64,000 nucleotides of DNA from Pedobacter nototheniae. GTDB taxonomy: Bacteria; Bacteroidota; Bacteroidia; Sphingobacteriales; Sphingobacteriaceae. The notes beneath the pieces were generated by a model that had not been told where the DNA came from, did not search any database, and worked only from the letters and a program-made list of their open reading frames with translations. The translations under genes were made by a program, and so were the position numbers. Below are positions 44,898 through 52,295 of this stretch, piece by piece. Location: contig NZ_RQRS01000019.1 in assembly GCF_004335085.1 (NCBI RefSeq), forward strand, positions 1-64,000. Reading direction: 5' to 3'. How positions within the stretch are numbered: the first letter of the stretch is position 1; each line of letters begins with the position of its first letter.

Positions 44898-45605
44898 TTA
44901 TTCTAATGCATCTAGCTTACTTTTAGCCAATTGATAATCTGGCTGTATCTTTAAAGCATTATGATAATCTTTTAAAGCCAATTCTTTTTGCTTAAGAAAA
45001 AGGAACAAATCACCACGATTGGTTAGAATTTGCGCACTTTTCGGCAGGGCACTAATTCCTTTTGTATAGGCAAGCAATGCCTCTTGGTTTCGCCCTGCAC
45101 TATGGAGTATTGCTGCTTTTACATTGTACGCAATGCTCCAGTTTGGAATTTTGGCAATAAGTTTGCCTATCATATTTAAGCCTTCCTTATTTTTGCCTTG
45201 CTCGGCCATGGCTGTTGCAGCATTTATATAAAACCATTTATTACTTGGATTTAGCTTAATGGCTTCATTAAAAGCATTAACTGCGGCATCTGCATCACCT
45301 TTTTTAATCAGTAATTTGCCTTTAAAATTTTTAACATCTGCCAAATTAGGATACATAGAATCAATTGCCATTGTTAAGCTCAAAGCCTCACTAAGGTTAT
45401 TGTTTCTTACCGCAAGAGCTACTTTCTTGTTAAAATCCTGTACATCGGCTGGGAAAGTTTTTATTCTGGCAGTAAGCGCTTCGTTTTCTGCTCTTAATTC
45501 TTTCTGATATGCATAATCAAAATCTGATAGTCCATTTAACTTTTGCCCAAAGCAAAGTAAATTTAGTAATAGCAGAAATGTGGTGTAAAAAATCTTCCGT
45601 ATCAT
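44898..45605 (-). CDS. Exported tetratricopeptide repeat protein
   Basis: The 235-residue protein has a signal peptide (MIRKIFYTTFLLLLNLLCFGQ) and TPR units from about residue 70 to the end, such as ADAAVNAFNEAIKLNPSNKWFYINAATAMAEQGK and ELALKDYHNALKIQPDYQLA. It is probably periplasmic and used for protein contacts. No enzyme domain is seen and the partner is unknown. It seems to be monocistronic. Confidence 0.82.
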   Translation of the reverse strand: MIRKIFYTTFLLLLNLLCFGQKLNGLSDFDYAYQKELRAENEALTARIKTFPADVQDFNKKVALAVRNNNLSEALSLTMAIDSMYPNLADVKNFKGKLLIKKGDADAAVNAFNEAIKLNPSNKWFYINAATAMAEQGKNKEGLNMIGKLIAKIPNWSIAYNVKAAILHSAGRNQEALLAYTKGISALPKSAQILTNRGDLFLFLKQKELALKDYHNALKIQPDYQLAKSKLDALE

Positions 45606-45915
45606 AAGCCTTAATCTGATTAATTACTGTAAAGCAAAAATCATACTTCTTTTCTTTTTCTAAATAATTATTGGCAAAAGATGAAAAAGTAGCCTTCTGA
45701 ATGGTTTACTATCGTTATTTAACTGTTTTAAAGTTGATTGTGACAATGGCAAATAACTACTAATAGAAATCAATAGGGCTTCATAAATTTTTGTTGATTT
45801 AGCCAGAAGACAAATTTAAATCAACACATGGCTTACTTTGTAAATAAAGCCCTAAAAATAAAAAGCCGGATGCTAATTTCTTATCATCCGGGTTTTAATA
45901 TTATGCCTTAAAAGT
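45606..45915. other. Non-coding gap with nested inverted repeats
   Basis: No gene is seen. Outer arms TAGGGCTT (45774-45781) and AAGCCCTA (45847-45854) enclose inner arms TGTTGATTTA (45792-45801) and TAAATCAACA (45817-45826). This could be a structured RNA, a decayed small mobile element, or chance in AT-rich DNA. The terminator of the upstream gene overlaps the right end of the gap. Confidence 0.45.
45857..45897 (-). terminator. Intrinsic terminator after the NTF2-like gene
   Basis: CCGGATG (45885-45891 on the complementary side) pairs with CATCCGG (45866-45872 side) around a 12-base loop, with flanking A/T pairs and a T-rich tail on the minus strand. Confidence 0.7.
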
Positions 45916-46434
45916 TTAATTATTATTCATATGGTCGTGTCCGTAACTAATGATTCTGGAGATTTTCCACTGACCATCTTTTTTCTCCCAAACCTGAACA
46001 AATTTGTATGTACCACTTGGTTTTTCAGTTTCACCTTTATTAGTATGATAAAAATTATGAACACCAATTTCTACAGCGCCATAATTTTTTAAGGGATAAA
46101 CCTCTAAACTACTTTTAACTAATTCTCTCCTAATGTGGTTGCCTCTTGCACACATTTCTTTAACAGATTTCAATTCATTTTCGATCCCGACTGTTAATCC
46201 GCCTAAATCATGATAAAATTCAAGATCTTCTTTAAAAAACTTTTTATAGGTTGTGGTGTCACAGTTATTAAAAGCGTTAAAAAGTAAGCTATCTGCTTCA
46301 AATACCTCTTGATATAAGGTTTTTTGAGCACCTTTAACTGCACTATTATTTTGCACAGCTTTAGTTTGTTGTGCTTTGCCTGCCAAAGAAAAAGCAAATA
46401 AAATAATTACGATACTAAAAATTCTGTTGTTCAT
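45916..46434 (-). CDS. Exported NTF2-like (SnoaL/DUF4440-type) protein
   Basis: The 172-residue protein has a signal peptide (MNNRIFSIVIILFAFSLAGKAQ) and one NTF2-like cone domain: LFNAFNNCDTTTYKKFFKEDLEFYHDLGG, then GVHNFYHTNKGETEKPSGTYKFVQVWEKKDGQWKISRIISYGHD, the usual last strand pair. Such domains bind small ligands or catalyse varied reactions; no specific active site can be named. It is followed by its own terminator. Confidence 0.85.
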   Translation of the reverse strand: MNNRIFSIVIILFAFSLAGKAQQTKAVQNNSAVKGAQKTLYQEVFEADSLLFNAFNNCDTTTYKKFFKEDLEFYHDLGGLTVGIENELKSVKEMCARGNHIRRELVKSSLEVYPLKNYGAVEIGVHNFYHTNKGETEKPSGTYKFVQVWEKKDGQWKISRIISYGHDHMNNN

Positions 46435-46698
46435 ATTAAGGATGTTTTGCGAATAAATTGAGGCTACGGCTTTAACAATAGAACTCGATGTATTTAATTT
46501 GATTAGTTGGTTTAAAATTGGATAAACTTAGTGTTTTTAGTTCATCTTCTACTCATTAATTTTCCATTTAAAGCTTTAACAGCACCTGCGTTTGATTCTC
46601 ATTAAAGTTAATAAAGCGGATTAAACTCGTTTCTTAAACTAGATTAATTTTTTCAACCTTTATTTAAAGTAATATTGTAAACATTTAAAACACTAATA

Positions 46699-47130
46699 AT
46701 GAATAACTCAACTTCAAAAGCGCAGTTTTTATTAAGGTTAGCGCTCGGTATTGGTTTTATTTTCCCCGTATTAGACAGACTAGGCGTGCTTGGTTCTCCA
46801 GGTGGTTATGTTGTAAGCTGGGGAAATTGGACCAATTTTATAAATTATACAAATTCTTTAATGCCCTATTTAAATAGACAGCTAGCTTCTTTTTCTGGAG
46901 CTGTTGCCACTATTGGTGAAGTTATTTTTGGAATTATGCTCATAATTGGCTTAAAAACTAAATGGGCTGCTTACGGTAGCTTTATCCTTACTTTAATTTT
47001 TGCATTGAGTATGCTATTTTTTGCAGATTATAGAGCGCCTTTTAATTATTCTGTTTTTGTAGTCAGCTTTTCTAGCTTATTACTAGCCACATTACCAGAG
47101 CACAAATGGAGTGTAGACAGTAAATTTTAA
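46699..47130 (+). CDS. DoxX-like membrane protein
   Basis: The 143-residue protein has four membrane segments (about 10-26, 60-82, 88-107 and 115-133). The first segment FLLRLALGIGFIFPVLDRLG and IGEVIFGIMLIIGLKTKWAAYGS fit the DoxX/DoxD superfamily, small quinone-linked or redox-related membrane proteins. The role here is unknown. A TAATATTG box at 46670-46677 lies 21 bases before the ATG and may be its -7 element. Confidence 0.75.
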   Translation: MNNSTSKAQFLLRLALGIGFIFPVLDRLGVLGSPGGYVVSWGNWTNFINYTNSLMPYLNRQLASFSGAVATIGEVIFGIMLIIGLKTKWAAYGSFILTLIFALSMLFFADYRAPFNYSVFVVSFSSLLLATLPEHKWSVDSKF

Positions 47131-47195
47131 GATTGATATTATTAGTTGCAAAGAGCGGAACATTTGGCGAATTAAACATAAAGCAGCCATAAAAC

Positions 47196-47225
47196 AAAAA
47201 AGCCCGCAACTTTCGTTACGGGCTT
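47196..47225 (-). terminator. Intrinsic terminator of tRNA-Asn copy 1
   Basis: GCCCGTAAC-GAAA-GTTGCGGGC with flanking A/T pairs and a T run, immediately after the encoded CCA on the minus strand. Confidence 0.8.
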
Positions 47226-47302
47226 TGGCTCCCTCTGCTGGGCTCGAACCAGCGACCCTCTGATTAACAGTCAGATGCTCTAACCAGCTGAGCTAAGAAG
47301 GA
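47226..47302 (-). tRNA. tRNA-Asn(GUU), copy 1
   Basis: The acceptor stem TCCTTCT/AGAGGGA has two G-U pairs. The anticodon arm has GTT in CTGACTGTTAATCAG, and the T arm carries GGTTCGAGCC. The discriminator is G and CCA is encoded. The gene body is identical to copy 2 at 51119-51195. Confidence 0.95.
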
Positions 47303-47375
47303 GTGCTGGTCTTTCCAAAAAAAACTAAGTTTAAAGTACCTTTCAGTACATATACCCTTACTTGTTTTGGGAGTG

Positions 47376-47405
47376 CAATATTAGGGATTTAAATTATTTC
47401 TACAA
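47376..47405 (-). promoter_or_regulatory. Promoter of tRNA-Asn copy 1
   Basis: On the minus strand TTG (47403-47405), 19 bases, then TAATATTG (47376-47383), one mismatch from TAnnTTTG, followed by CACTCCCAAAAC. The leader to the tRNA is about 65 bases and is conserved with copy 2. Confidence 0.65.
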
Positions 47406-47545
47406 AATTTAAATGAAAATCATTTTAATTAAAATACGCATAAATTTTCATCTTGTTTTTTGAATGAAAATATCCTCCTGATTTAAAGATAATTACCAGT
47501 TAAAACCTAAAACAAATTCTTATGGTTTTTCTTCAATAAATCTGC

Positions 47546-48709
47546 TTAACTAAATATTTTATTGATGCTTTCGGCCGCATAACCTGCACTTGCCGTCATT
47601 CCCTTACCTCCAATTGCCGTACGAATATGTATTTTATTCTCTAAATCATACTCTACAATATGCTTAGTTGGATGCTGAGGATAAAATCCTGCCCAAGTAC
47701 TTTGAAGTTTTCTAACATCGAAATCAACAATTCGTTCTGCTTCTTTAAACATCAACTCATTAATGTGGCTACTTAAATCAAAACCAAGATCATCGAAGTG
47801 ATTTACGTCAGCATATACGTGAGAATCGCCAATAATAATGCTGTTATCTGCAGCTTTTTTAAATAACATATGGATGCCCCACTTTTTAAGTTCATCAAAG
47901 GAATCAGGCATAGAAATTGTTTTGAAAGACGGACAATAATGCTCGAAGCTTTCATACCTTCTAATGGTTAATCCAGTTAATATGTTGCCATCAAGTTTAA
48001 CGTTGGGCATGGGTATACTGCGCATCATTTGCAGTTTACTTACAACAATTCCACTTTCACTAAATAATTCTGGATATAGTAATTTAAACTCGTATCCATT
48101 GCAAATAATTGCTTTTGAACCTGTATAAGTTTCTGTATTATTTTTTAAACCGACTATAACACCATCGCCTTTTGCATCACAAGCGGTAACTGGACTATTA
48201 TATTTAAGTGTGTATTGGCTAAACTTCCCTTGCATGTAGCTGTGCAGGTTTCTAATCATTAATCCTGGTTCTACACTAATTTCTTGCGGAAAGAAAAGTG
48301 CTTCCTTAGCATAGGATGATTTAATGGCTGGATATTTTGCTAAAATAGCTTCCTTACTTAATAATTCTGTTGGATAGCCTATTAAATCGTAATGCGCCTT
48401 TAACTCATGAATCAGCGTTTGTTCTCCTTCATCAGAAGCAATATAAACACTACCATTATTTCTGACCGAGATATCAAATTCCTGCTGAATATTTTTATAA
48501 ATTTCCAATCCGGCTACCCCATATTCAAACCATTCGGCTTCCATACCAGAAGGCACCACTTGCCCAAAATTACGAACTGTAGCACCTACCGGGAAATTAT
48601 CTTTTTCTAATTGCAAAACTGATTTACCAGCGATTAACGCATGGTAAGCGTGAAATGTACCAAGTATACCACCACCAACTACAATAAGATCGAAATGTTT
48701 ATTACTCAT
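47546..48709 (-). CDS. FAD-dependent oxidoreductase of the DAO family (TIGR03364-like)
   Basis: The 387-residue protein has an FAD-binding Rossmann motif GGGILGTFHAYHALIAGKSVLQLEKD at the N-terminus and the DAO-fold C-terminus (GGKGMTASAGYAAESI). The segments PVGATVRNFGQVVPSG and WAGFYPQHPTKHIVEYD resemble TIGR03364 proteins, which are tied to aminophosphonate breakdown in some bacteria. That specific assignment is from memory. Upstream lies an operator-like inverted repeat also found before the hydrolase gene, so both are probably controlled by the XRE-cupin protein. Confidence 0.82.
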   Translation of the reverse strand: MSNKHFDLIVVGGGILGTFHAYHALIAGKSVLQLEKDNFPVGATVRNFGQVVPSGMEAEWFEYGVAGLEIYKNIQQEFDISVRNNGSVYIASDEGEQTLIHELKAHYDLIGYPTELLSKEAILAKYPAIKSSYAKEALFFPQEISVEPGLMIRNLHSYMQGKFSQYTLKYNSPVTACDAKGDGVIVGLKNNTETYTGSKAIICNGYEFKLLYPELFSESGIVVSKLQMMRSIPMPNVKLDGNILTGLTIRRYESFEHYCPSFKTISMPDSFDELKKWGIHMLFKKAADNSIIIGDSHVYADVNHFDDLGFDLSSHINELMFKEAERIVDFDVRKLQSTWAGFYPQHPTKHIVEYDLENKIHIRTAIGGKGMTASAGYAAESINKIFS

Positions 48710-48853
48710 TTTTCGTGTTTTGTAATCTAAGCTAAGCTCTTAAAGCTGCATAGATTTATATAAATATTAGCTCTACTATATTAAAACAATGACTATACCT
48801 TTAAATCTACATCAATAAATTAAAGGATGTAGCCATTTATTAAGCCACAATAG

Positions 48854-48886
48854 TAAACATTGTTTATAAATAATAAACAATGTTTA
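48854..48886. promoter_or_regulatory. Pair of TAAACAwTGTTTA operator-like sites upstream of the FAD oxidoreductase gene
   Basis: TAAACATTGTTTA (48854-48866) and its complement TAAACAATGTTTA (48874-48886), seven bases apart. Each 13-mer is itself a palindrome around one base. The same 13-mer recurs at 49885-49897 before the hydrolase gene. Confidence 0.7.
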
Positions 48887-48925
48887 AGTTATCAAATTGT
48901 TAAGCTAATAGAAAAACGGATTTAA

Positions 48926-49816
48926 TTATTTCGCAAACACCTCACCTACAGGCTTACCTCTCCAGCTTTGAGGCTGCTCCAATCCCATTATCCAAGCTAA
49001 AGTTGCGGCTGTATCATAAGTAATTATTGCACTTTTGATTTCATGGTTTTTGCGAACTCCTGGTCCAGCAATAACCCAAGGAATTTGCACTTCATCCAGG
49101 GTTTTACCGCCATGCCCCTTACCTGTTCCACCATGATCTGCTGTTACCAAAATAATTGTTTCATCTGCTATACCAGCATCTTCAACGGCTTTAACAATTT
49201 TGCCAATGCGTTTATCTACGGATTCAAGTTGTTTGTAATATGCAGGTGTACGATGTCCTATACCATGCCCCGTGCCATCAGGTTCATCAAAATGTATGAA
49301 AGTAAAGAATGGTTTTTCAACTTTAATAATTGTTGCGGCAGTATCTGCACAGAAATCATCCTTTTCTTTACCATTGACAATAATATTTACTGCATCTTTT
49401 TCAAACAAATAGCCAATACCACTCCAACTATAAATTATGGCTGTTTTAGCTTGCTTTTTTTGATCTCTTATAACACTAAAAATACCAGGAAACAAGCCAT
49501 AAGCAGTTTTAGTTACTGAAGGAATTTCGGGCACTTTACTATTCCATTCGGTGTAACCGTGCTCCGTTGGCCCTGCCCCCATTAACATAGATGCCCAATT
49601 TACAGCACTAGATGACGGCAATACCGAGCGGGCTTTATCCGTCCATGACCCTTTTGCCATTAGACCTTTTAGGGCAGGCATGTTGGCATCTTTTAGGGCG
49701 TACCCACCAAAACCATCACAACCGATTAAGATAATGTGTTTAGCCCTTTTAACCTGAGCCTGTGCAAATACCGAAAGGCAGAGCAGTACAAATGTAATTC
49801 TTAAATATTTTTTCAT
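48926..49816 (-). CDS. Exported alkaline-phosphatase-superfamily hydrolase (phosphodiesterase/pyrophosphatase type)
   Basis: The 296-residue protein has a signal peptide (MKKYLRITFVLLCLSVFAQAQ). Metal-binding Asp34 is in ILIGCDGFGG, a Ser/Thr nucleophile position lies in VLPSSSAVNWASMLMGAGPTEHGYTEW (about Ser70), and further ligands are in FIHFDEPDGTGHGIGH and TADHGGTGKGHGG. This pattern is that of type I phosphodiesterases and phosphonate hydrolases. It is periplasmic. Its neighbours suggest action on a phosphonate or phosphate ester, but no substrate can be read from sequence. Confidence 0.85.
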   Translation of the reverse strand: MKKYLRITFVLLCLSVFAQAQVKRAKHIILIGCDGFGGYALKDANMPALKGLMAKGSWTDKARSVLPSSSAVNWASMLMGAGPTEHGYTEWNSKVPEIPSVTKTAYGLFPGIFSVIRDQKKQAKTAIIYSWSGIGYLFEKDAVNIIVNGKEKDDFCADTAATIIKVEKPFFTFIHFDEPDGTGHGIGHRTPAYYKQLESVDKRIGKIVKAVEDAGIADETIILVTADHGGTGKGHGGKTLDEVQIPWVIAGPGVRKNHEIKSAIITYDTAATLAWIMGLEQPQSWRGKPVGEVFAK

Positions 49817-49884
49817 AGTTTCATTTTATGGCTAAAAGTAAAAGCCATATATGAATATGAAGGTAAATATTTGTTAAGTATAAA

Positions 49885-49897
49885 TAAACATTGTTTA
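49885..49897. promoter_or_regulatory. TAAACAwTGTTTA operator-like site upstream of the hydrolase gene
   Basis: TAAACATTGTTTA, identical to the site at 48854-48866. It lies between the stop of the XRE-cupin gene (49905) and the hydrolase ATG (49816), next to a TTTTG that could be a -33 element on the minus strand. Confidence 0.65.
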
Positions 49898-49904
49898 CAA
49901 AATG

Positions 49905-50474
49905 TTACTCGAAGAAATAAACCACAAGCATTAAAGCTTTGGTATTTCCAACATTTACCGGTGTGTGAGAAAGTCGGCCATCAAAAAGCATAGAATCACC
50001 CTTTTCAAGTACAATTTTCTTTTTAGAAAACTGATATTCTACCTTACCTTCTATCATGTATTTAAACTCGAAAGCTTCTGTTTTAACCATTGGCCTGTGT
50101 GCATTTACCTCAAGTTCAAGCAAAACAAAATCAGCGGTAGAAAATTTAATACTTTTTGTTAAAATACGCGAATAGTTAAAACCAACTGCTTGTTCTTTTT
50201 CAAATTTTTGATATTGATCTTTCCTTTTAACTAGTACTGGTGCATCTTTTTTATGAAAATTAATATCTTTAAAAAAGCTATTGAGATCTATTTCTAAACT
50301 TTTAATAATATCCATCAAAACCATTAATGATGGGATGGTACGGCTGTTTTCGATTTGAGAAATAAGTCCTTTACTTACCTCAGCCTTATCTGCAAGCTCC
50401 TGCACGGTAATACCAAGTTCTTTACGTCGTTCTCTAATTTTAAGGCTTATTTGTAAAAGAATTTCTTCCTGCAT
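49905..50474 (-). CDS. XRE-family regulator with C-terminal cupin domain
   Basis: The 189-residue protein has a helix-turn-helix at about 22-42 (ITVQELADKAEVSKGLISQIENSR) and a cupin at about 100-185 (MIEGKVEYQFSKKKIVLEKGDSMLFDGRLSHTPVNVG). XRE-cupin proteins sense small molecules through the cupin. It heads a same-strand group with the hydrolase and FAD oxidoreductase genes, and a 13-bp motif occurs before each of those two genes but not visibly before its own. It is the best candidate to bind that motif. Confidence 0.9.
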   Translation of the reverse strand: MQEEILLQISLKIRERRKELGITVQELADKAEVSKGLISQIENSRTIPSLMVLMDIIKSLEIDLNSFFKDINFHKKDAPVLVKRKDQYQKFEKEQAVGFNYSRILTKSIKFSTADFVLLELEVNAHRPMVKTEAFEFKYMIEGKVEYQFSKKKIVLEKGDSMLFDGRLSHTPVNVGNTKALMLVVYFFE

Positions 50475-50617
50475 ATATGATGAGTGTTATTGCTGCTAAT
50501 GTATTATTTATTCCTGTAATTTAAACCAAGAATTAGATTCTTTATGTAATAGGTGTTTTAAAATAAAAATCGCCACCACAAATTTTATTTATGGCGGCGA
50601 AAAACAACAATTTTATT

Positions 50618-50776
50618 TTAACGGTAATGACCAGGTACCCAGTGGCGATAACCATAAGGATCAACATTATAATGTCCTCTAACCCAGTAAGCCCTTGGGG
50701 CACGTGCACTGACCACGCAGGCACTAAAACTAAAAACCATAACCATAAAGAGCAGCGCATATATAATCTTTTTCAT
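50618..50776 (-). CDS. Small lipoprotein, 52 residues, His/Tyr-rich
   Basis: This gene reads MKKIIYALLFMVMVFSFSAC as a lipoprotein signal (Cys20), then a mature part rich in Tyr, His, Arg and Trp with the repeated ending WVRGHYN and WVPGHYR. Two copies of a WV-x-GHY unit are separated by 14 residues. Similar short YxxRxxGHY lipoproteins occur in Bacteroidota, but I know no function. Longer open frames over the same bases on both strands are shadows. Confidence 0.7.
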   Translation of the reverse strand: MKKIIYALLFMVMVFSFSACVVSARAPRAYWVRGHYNVDPYGYRHWVPGHYR

Positions 50777-51088
50777 AACCTAAATTTTTTAAATTAAAAA
50801 TTAAATCAAGCTTTATGCCGTGTGTTTTATTATGACTTTAGCTGATGAAAATAGTTTAATGACTGGTAATGATGACTAGAAAATTATCGAATATTTCATA
50901 ATCTACTTACCCTTTATTACATATTTTATATGCTATGATTCGATTGTTATTAGACGTAAATATTATCTTTATGGAATTATATTAATCGCAATTAAAATAT
51001 CTCTTTTAAGAAAATAATAGAGCTTACCTAAGCCTTTTGAAGAATTTCATTCAATTAAACTAAGAATAAATCCTTAATCTCCTAAATG
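50777..51088. other. AT-rich gap without a gene
   Basis: No gene, strong hairpin or clear promoter seen in either direction. It precedes the small lipoprotein gene and lies behind the terminator of the second tRNA-Asn. Confidence 0.4.
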
Positions 51089-51118
51089 CAAAAAACCCAC
51101 AACTTTCGTTGCGGGTTT
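51089..51118 (-). terminator. Intrinsic terminator of tRNA-Asn copy 2
   Basis: AAAACCCGCAAC-GAAA-GTTGTGGGTTTT with a T run on the minus strand. It has the same architecture and loop as copy 1, with compensating changes in the stem. Confidence 0.8.
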
Positions 51119-51195
51119 TGGCTCCCTCTGCTGGGCTCGAACCAGCGACCCTCTGATTAACAGTCAGATGCTCTAACCAGCTGAGCTAAGAAGGA
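51119..51195 (-). tRNA. tRNA-Asn(GUU), copy 2
   Basis: Identical to copy 1 over the tRNA body, with the GTT anticodon and an encoded CCA. The upstream leader and promoter region are also similar, so the whole transcription unit was duplicated. Confidence 0.95.
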
Positions 51196-51265
51196 GTGCT
51201 GGTTTTCCAAAAATCAAGTTTAAATGTGCTTTTCAGTACACATACCCTTGTTCGTTTTGGGAATG

Positions 51266-51296
51266 CAATATTAGGGCTTTTAAATTATTTATGCAA
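51266..51296 (-). promoter_or_regulatory. Promoter of tRNA-Asn copy 2
   Basis: On the minus strand TTG (51294-51296), 20 bases, then TAATATTG (51266-51273), followed by CATTCCCAAAAC. The flanks match those of the tRNA-Gln promoter. Confidence 0.7.
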
Positions 51297-51339
51297 TATT
51301 TGCAGAGAAAAAAATTTAAAATAATTTAAAATAATTTAT

Positions 51340-52260
51340 ATGAGCCTGATAATCATAGGTAGTGTAGCTTTTGATGCTATTGAAACTCCCTTCGGGAAAA
51401 CAGATAAAATTGTAGGTGGCGCTGCAACTTACGCAAGTTTAGCAGCTTCTTACTTCTATAAAAACACAAAAATCGTTGGCGTTGTTGGCGATGATTTCCC
51501 AAAAGAGGCAATTGATACCTTTACTGAACACGGGATTGATACCGAAGGTCTACAGATTAAAGCAGGAGAAAAATCTTTCTTTTGGTCGGGCAAATACCAT
51601 AACGACATGAATAGCCGCGATACTTTAATTACTGAATTAAATGTATTGGAAAATTTTGATCCAATTATTCCGGAGAGCTACCAAGATTGCGAATACTTAA
51701 TGTTAGGCAACTTAACACCTGTTGTTCAACAAACAGTAATAAACCGTCTAAAAAATCGCCCTAAGTTAATTGTAATGGATACCATGAACTTTTGGATGGA
51801 CATTATGATGGATGATTTATTACAAACCATTAAAATGGTTGATGTTTTAGCCATCAACGATGCTGAGGCTCGTCAGTTATCGGGTGAATATTCTTTAGTT
51901 AAGGCTGCTAAGAAAATTTTAGCAATGGGCCCTAAATACTTAATTATCAAAAAAGGTGAGCATGGCGCTTTATTGTTCCATGAGGATCAAATATTCTCTG
52001 CTCCTGCACTTCCATTAGCTGAGGTTTTTGATCCAACAGGCGCTGGTGATACATTTGCTGGTGGTTTTATTGGTTATTTAGCTAAAGTTGGCACCATTAA
52101 CTTCAACAACATGAAAAATGCAATTATTTATGGCTCTGCATTGGCTTCATTTTGTGTTGAAAAATTTGGAAATGAAAGATTGCTAAACTTAACTGATCAG
52201 GAAGTGGCTGCAAGAATTAATGAATTTGTGAATTTAAGTTCTTTCACAATAGAAGCATAA
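51340..52260 (+). CDS. PfkB-family carbohydrate/nucleoside kinase
   Basis: The 306-residue ribokinase-like protein has the first PfkB region with IVGGAATYASLAAS (about 24-37), KIVGVVGDDFPKEAID, and the second signature DPTGAGDTFAGGF with the catalytic base Asp237. It phosphorylates a sugar or nucleoside with ATP; the substrate is not evident. It faces away from the tRNA-Asn gene, and a hairpin follows its stop. Confidence 0.9.
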   Translation: MSLIIIGSVAFDAIETPFGKTDKIVGGAATYASLAASYFYKNTKIVGVVGDDFPKEAIDTFTEHGIDTEGLQIKAGEKSFFWSGKYHNDMNSRDTLITELNVLENFDPIIPESYQDCEYLMLGNLTPVVQQTVINRLKNRPKLIVMDTMNFWMDIMMDDLLQTIKMVDVLAINDAEARQLSGEYSLVKAAKKILAMGPKYLIIKKGEHGALLFHEDQIFSAPALPLAEVFDPTGAGDTFAGGFIGYLAKVGTINFNNMKNAIIYGSALASFCVEKFGNERLLNLTDQEVAARINEFVNLSSFTIEA

Positions 52261-52267
52261 ATAAGTT

Positions 52268-52292
52268 TAGAGGGTCTGCAACAGACCCTCTA
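52268..52292. terminator. Hairpin between convergent pfkB-like and MFS genes
   Basis: TAGAGGGTCTG (52268-52278) pairs perfectly with CAGACCCTCTA (52282-52292) around CAA. There is no strong T run on either side, but the position 8 and 4 bases from the two stops suits a shared terminator. Confidence 0.65.
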
Positions 52293-52295
52293 CTA

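Noticed and set aside
50542..50760. Minus-strand 72-codon frame and the plus-strand 68-codon frame over the same bases
   Set aside because: A third frame encodes a lipoprotein signal with a lipobox and a conserved-looking mature part, which explains this stretch better.
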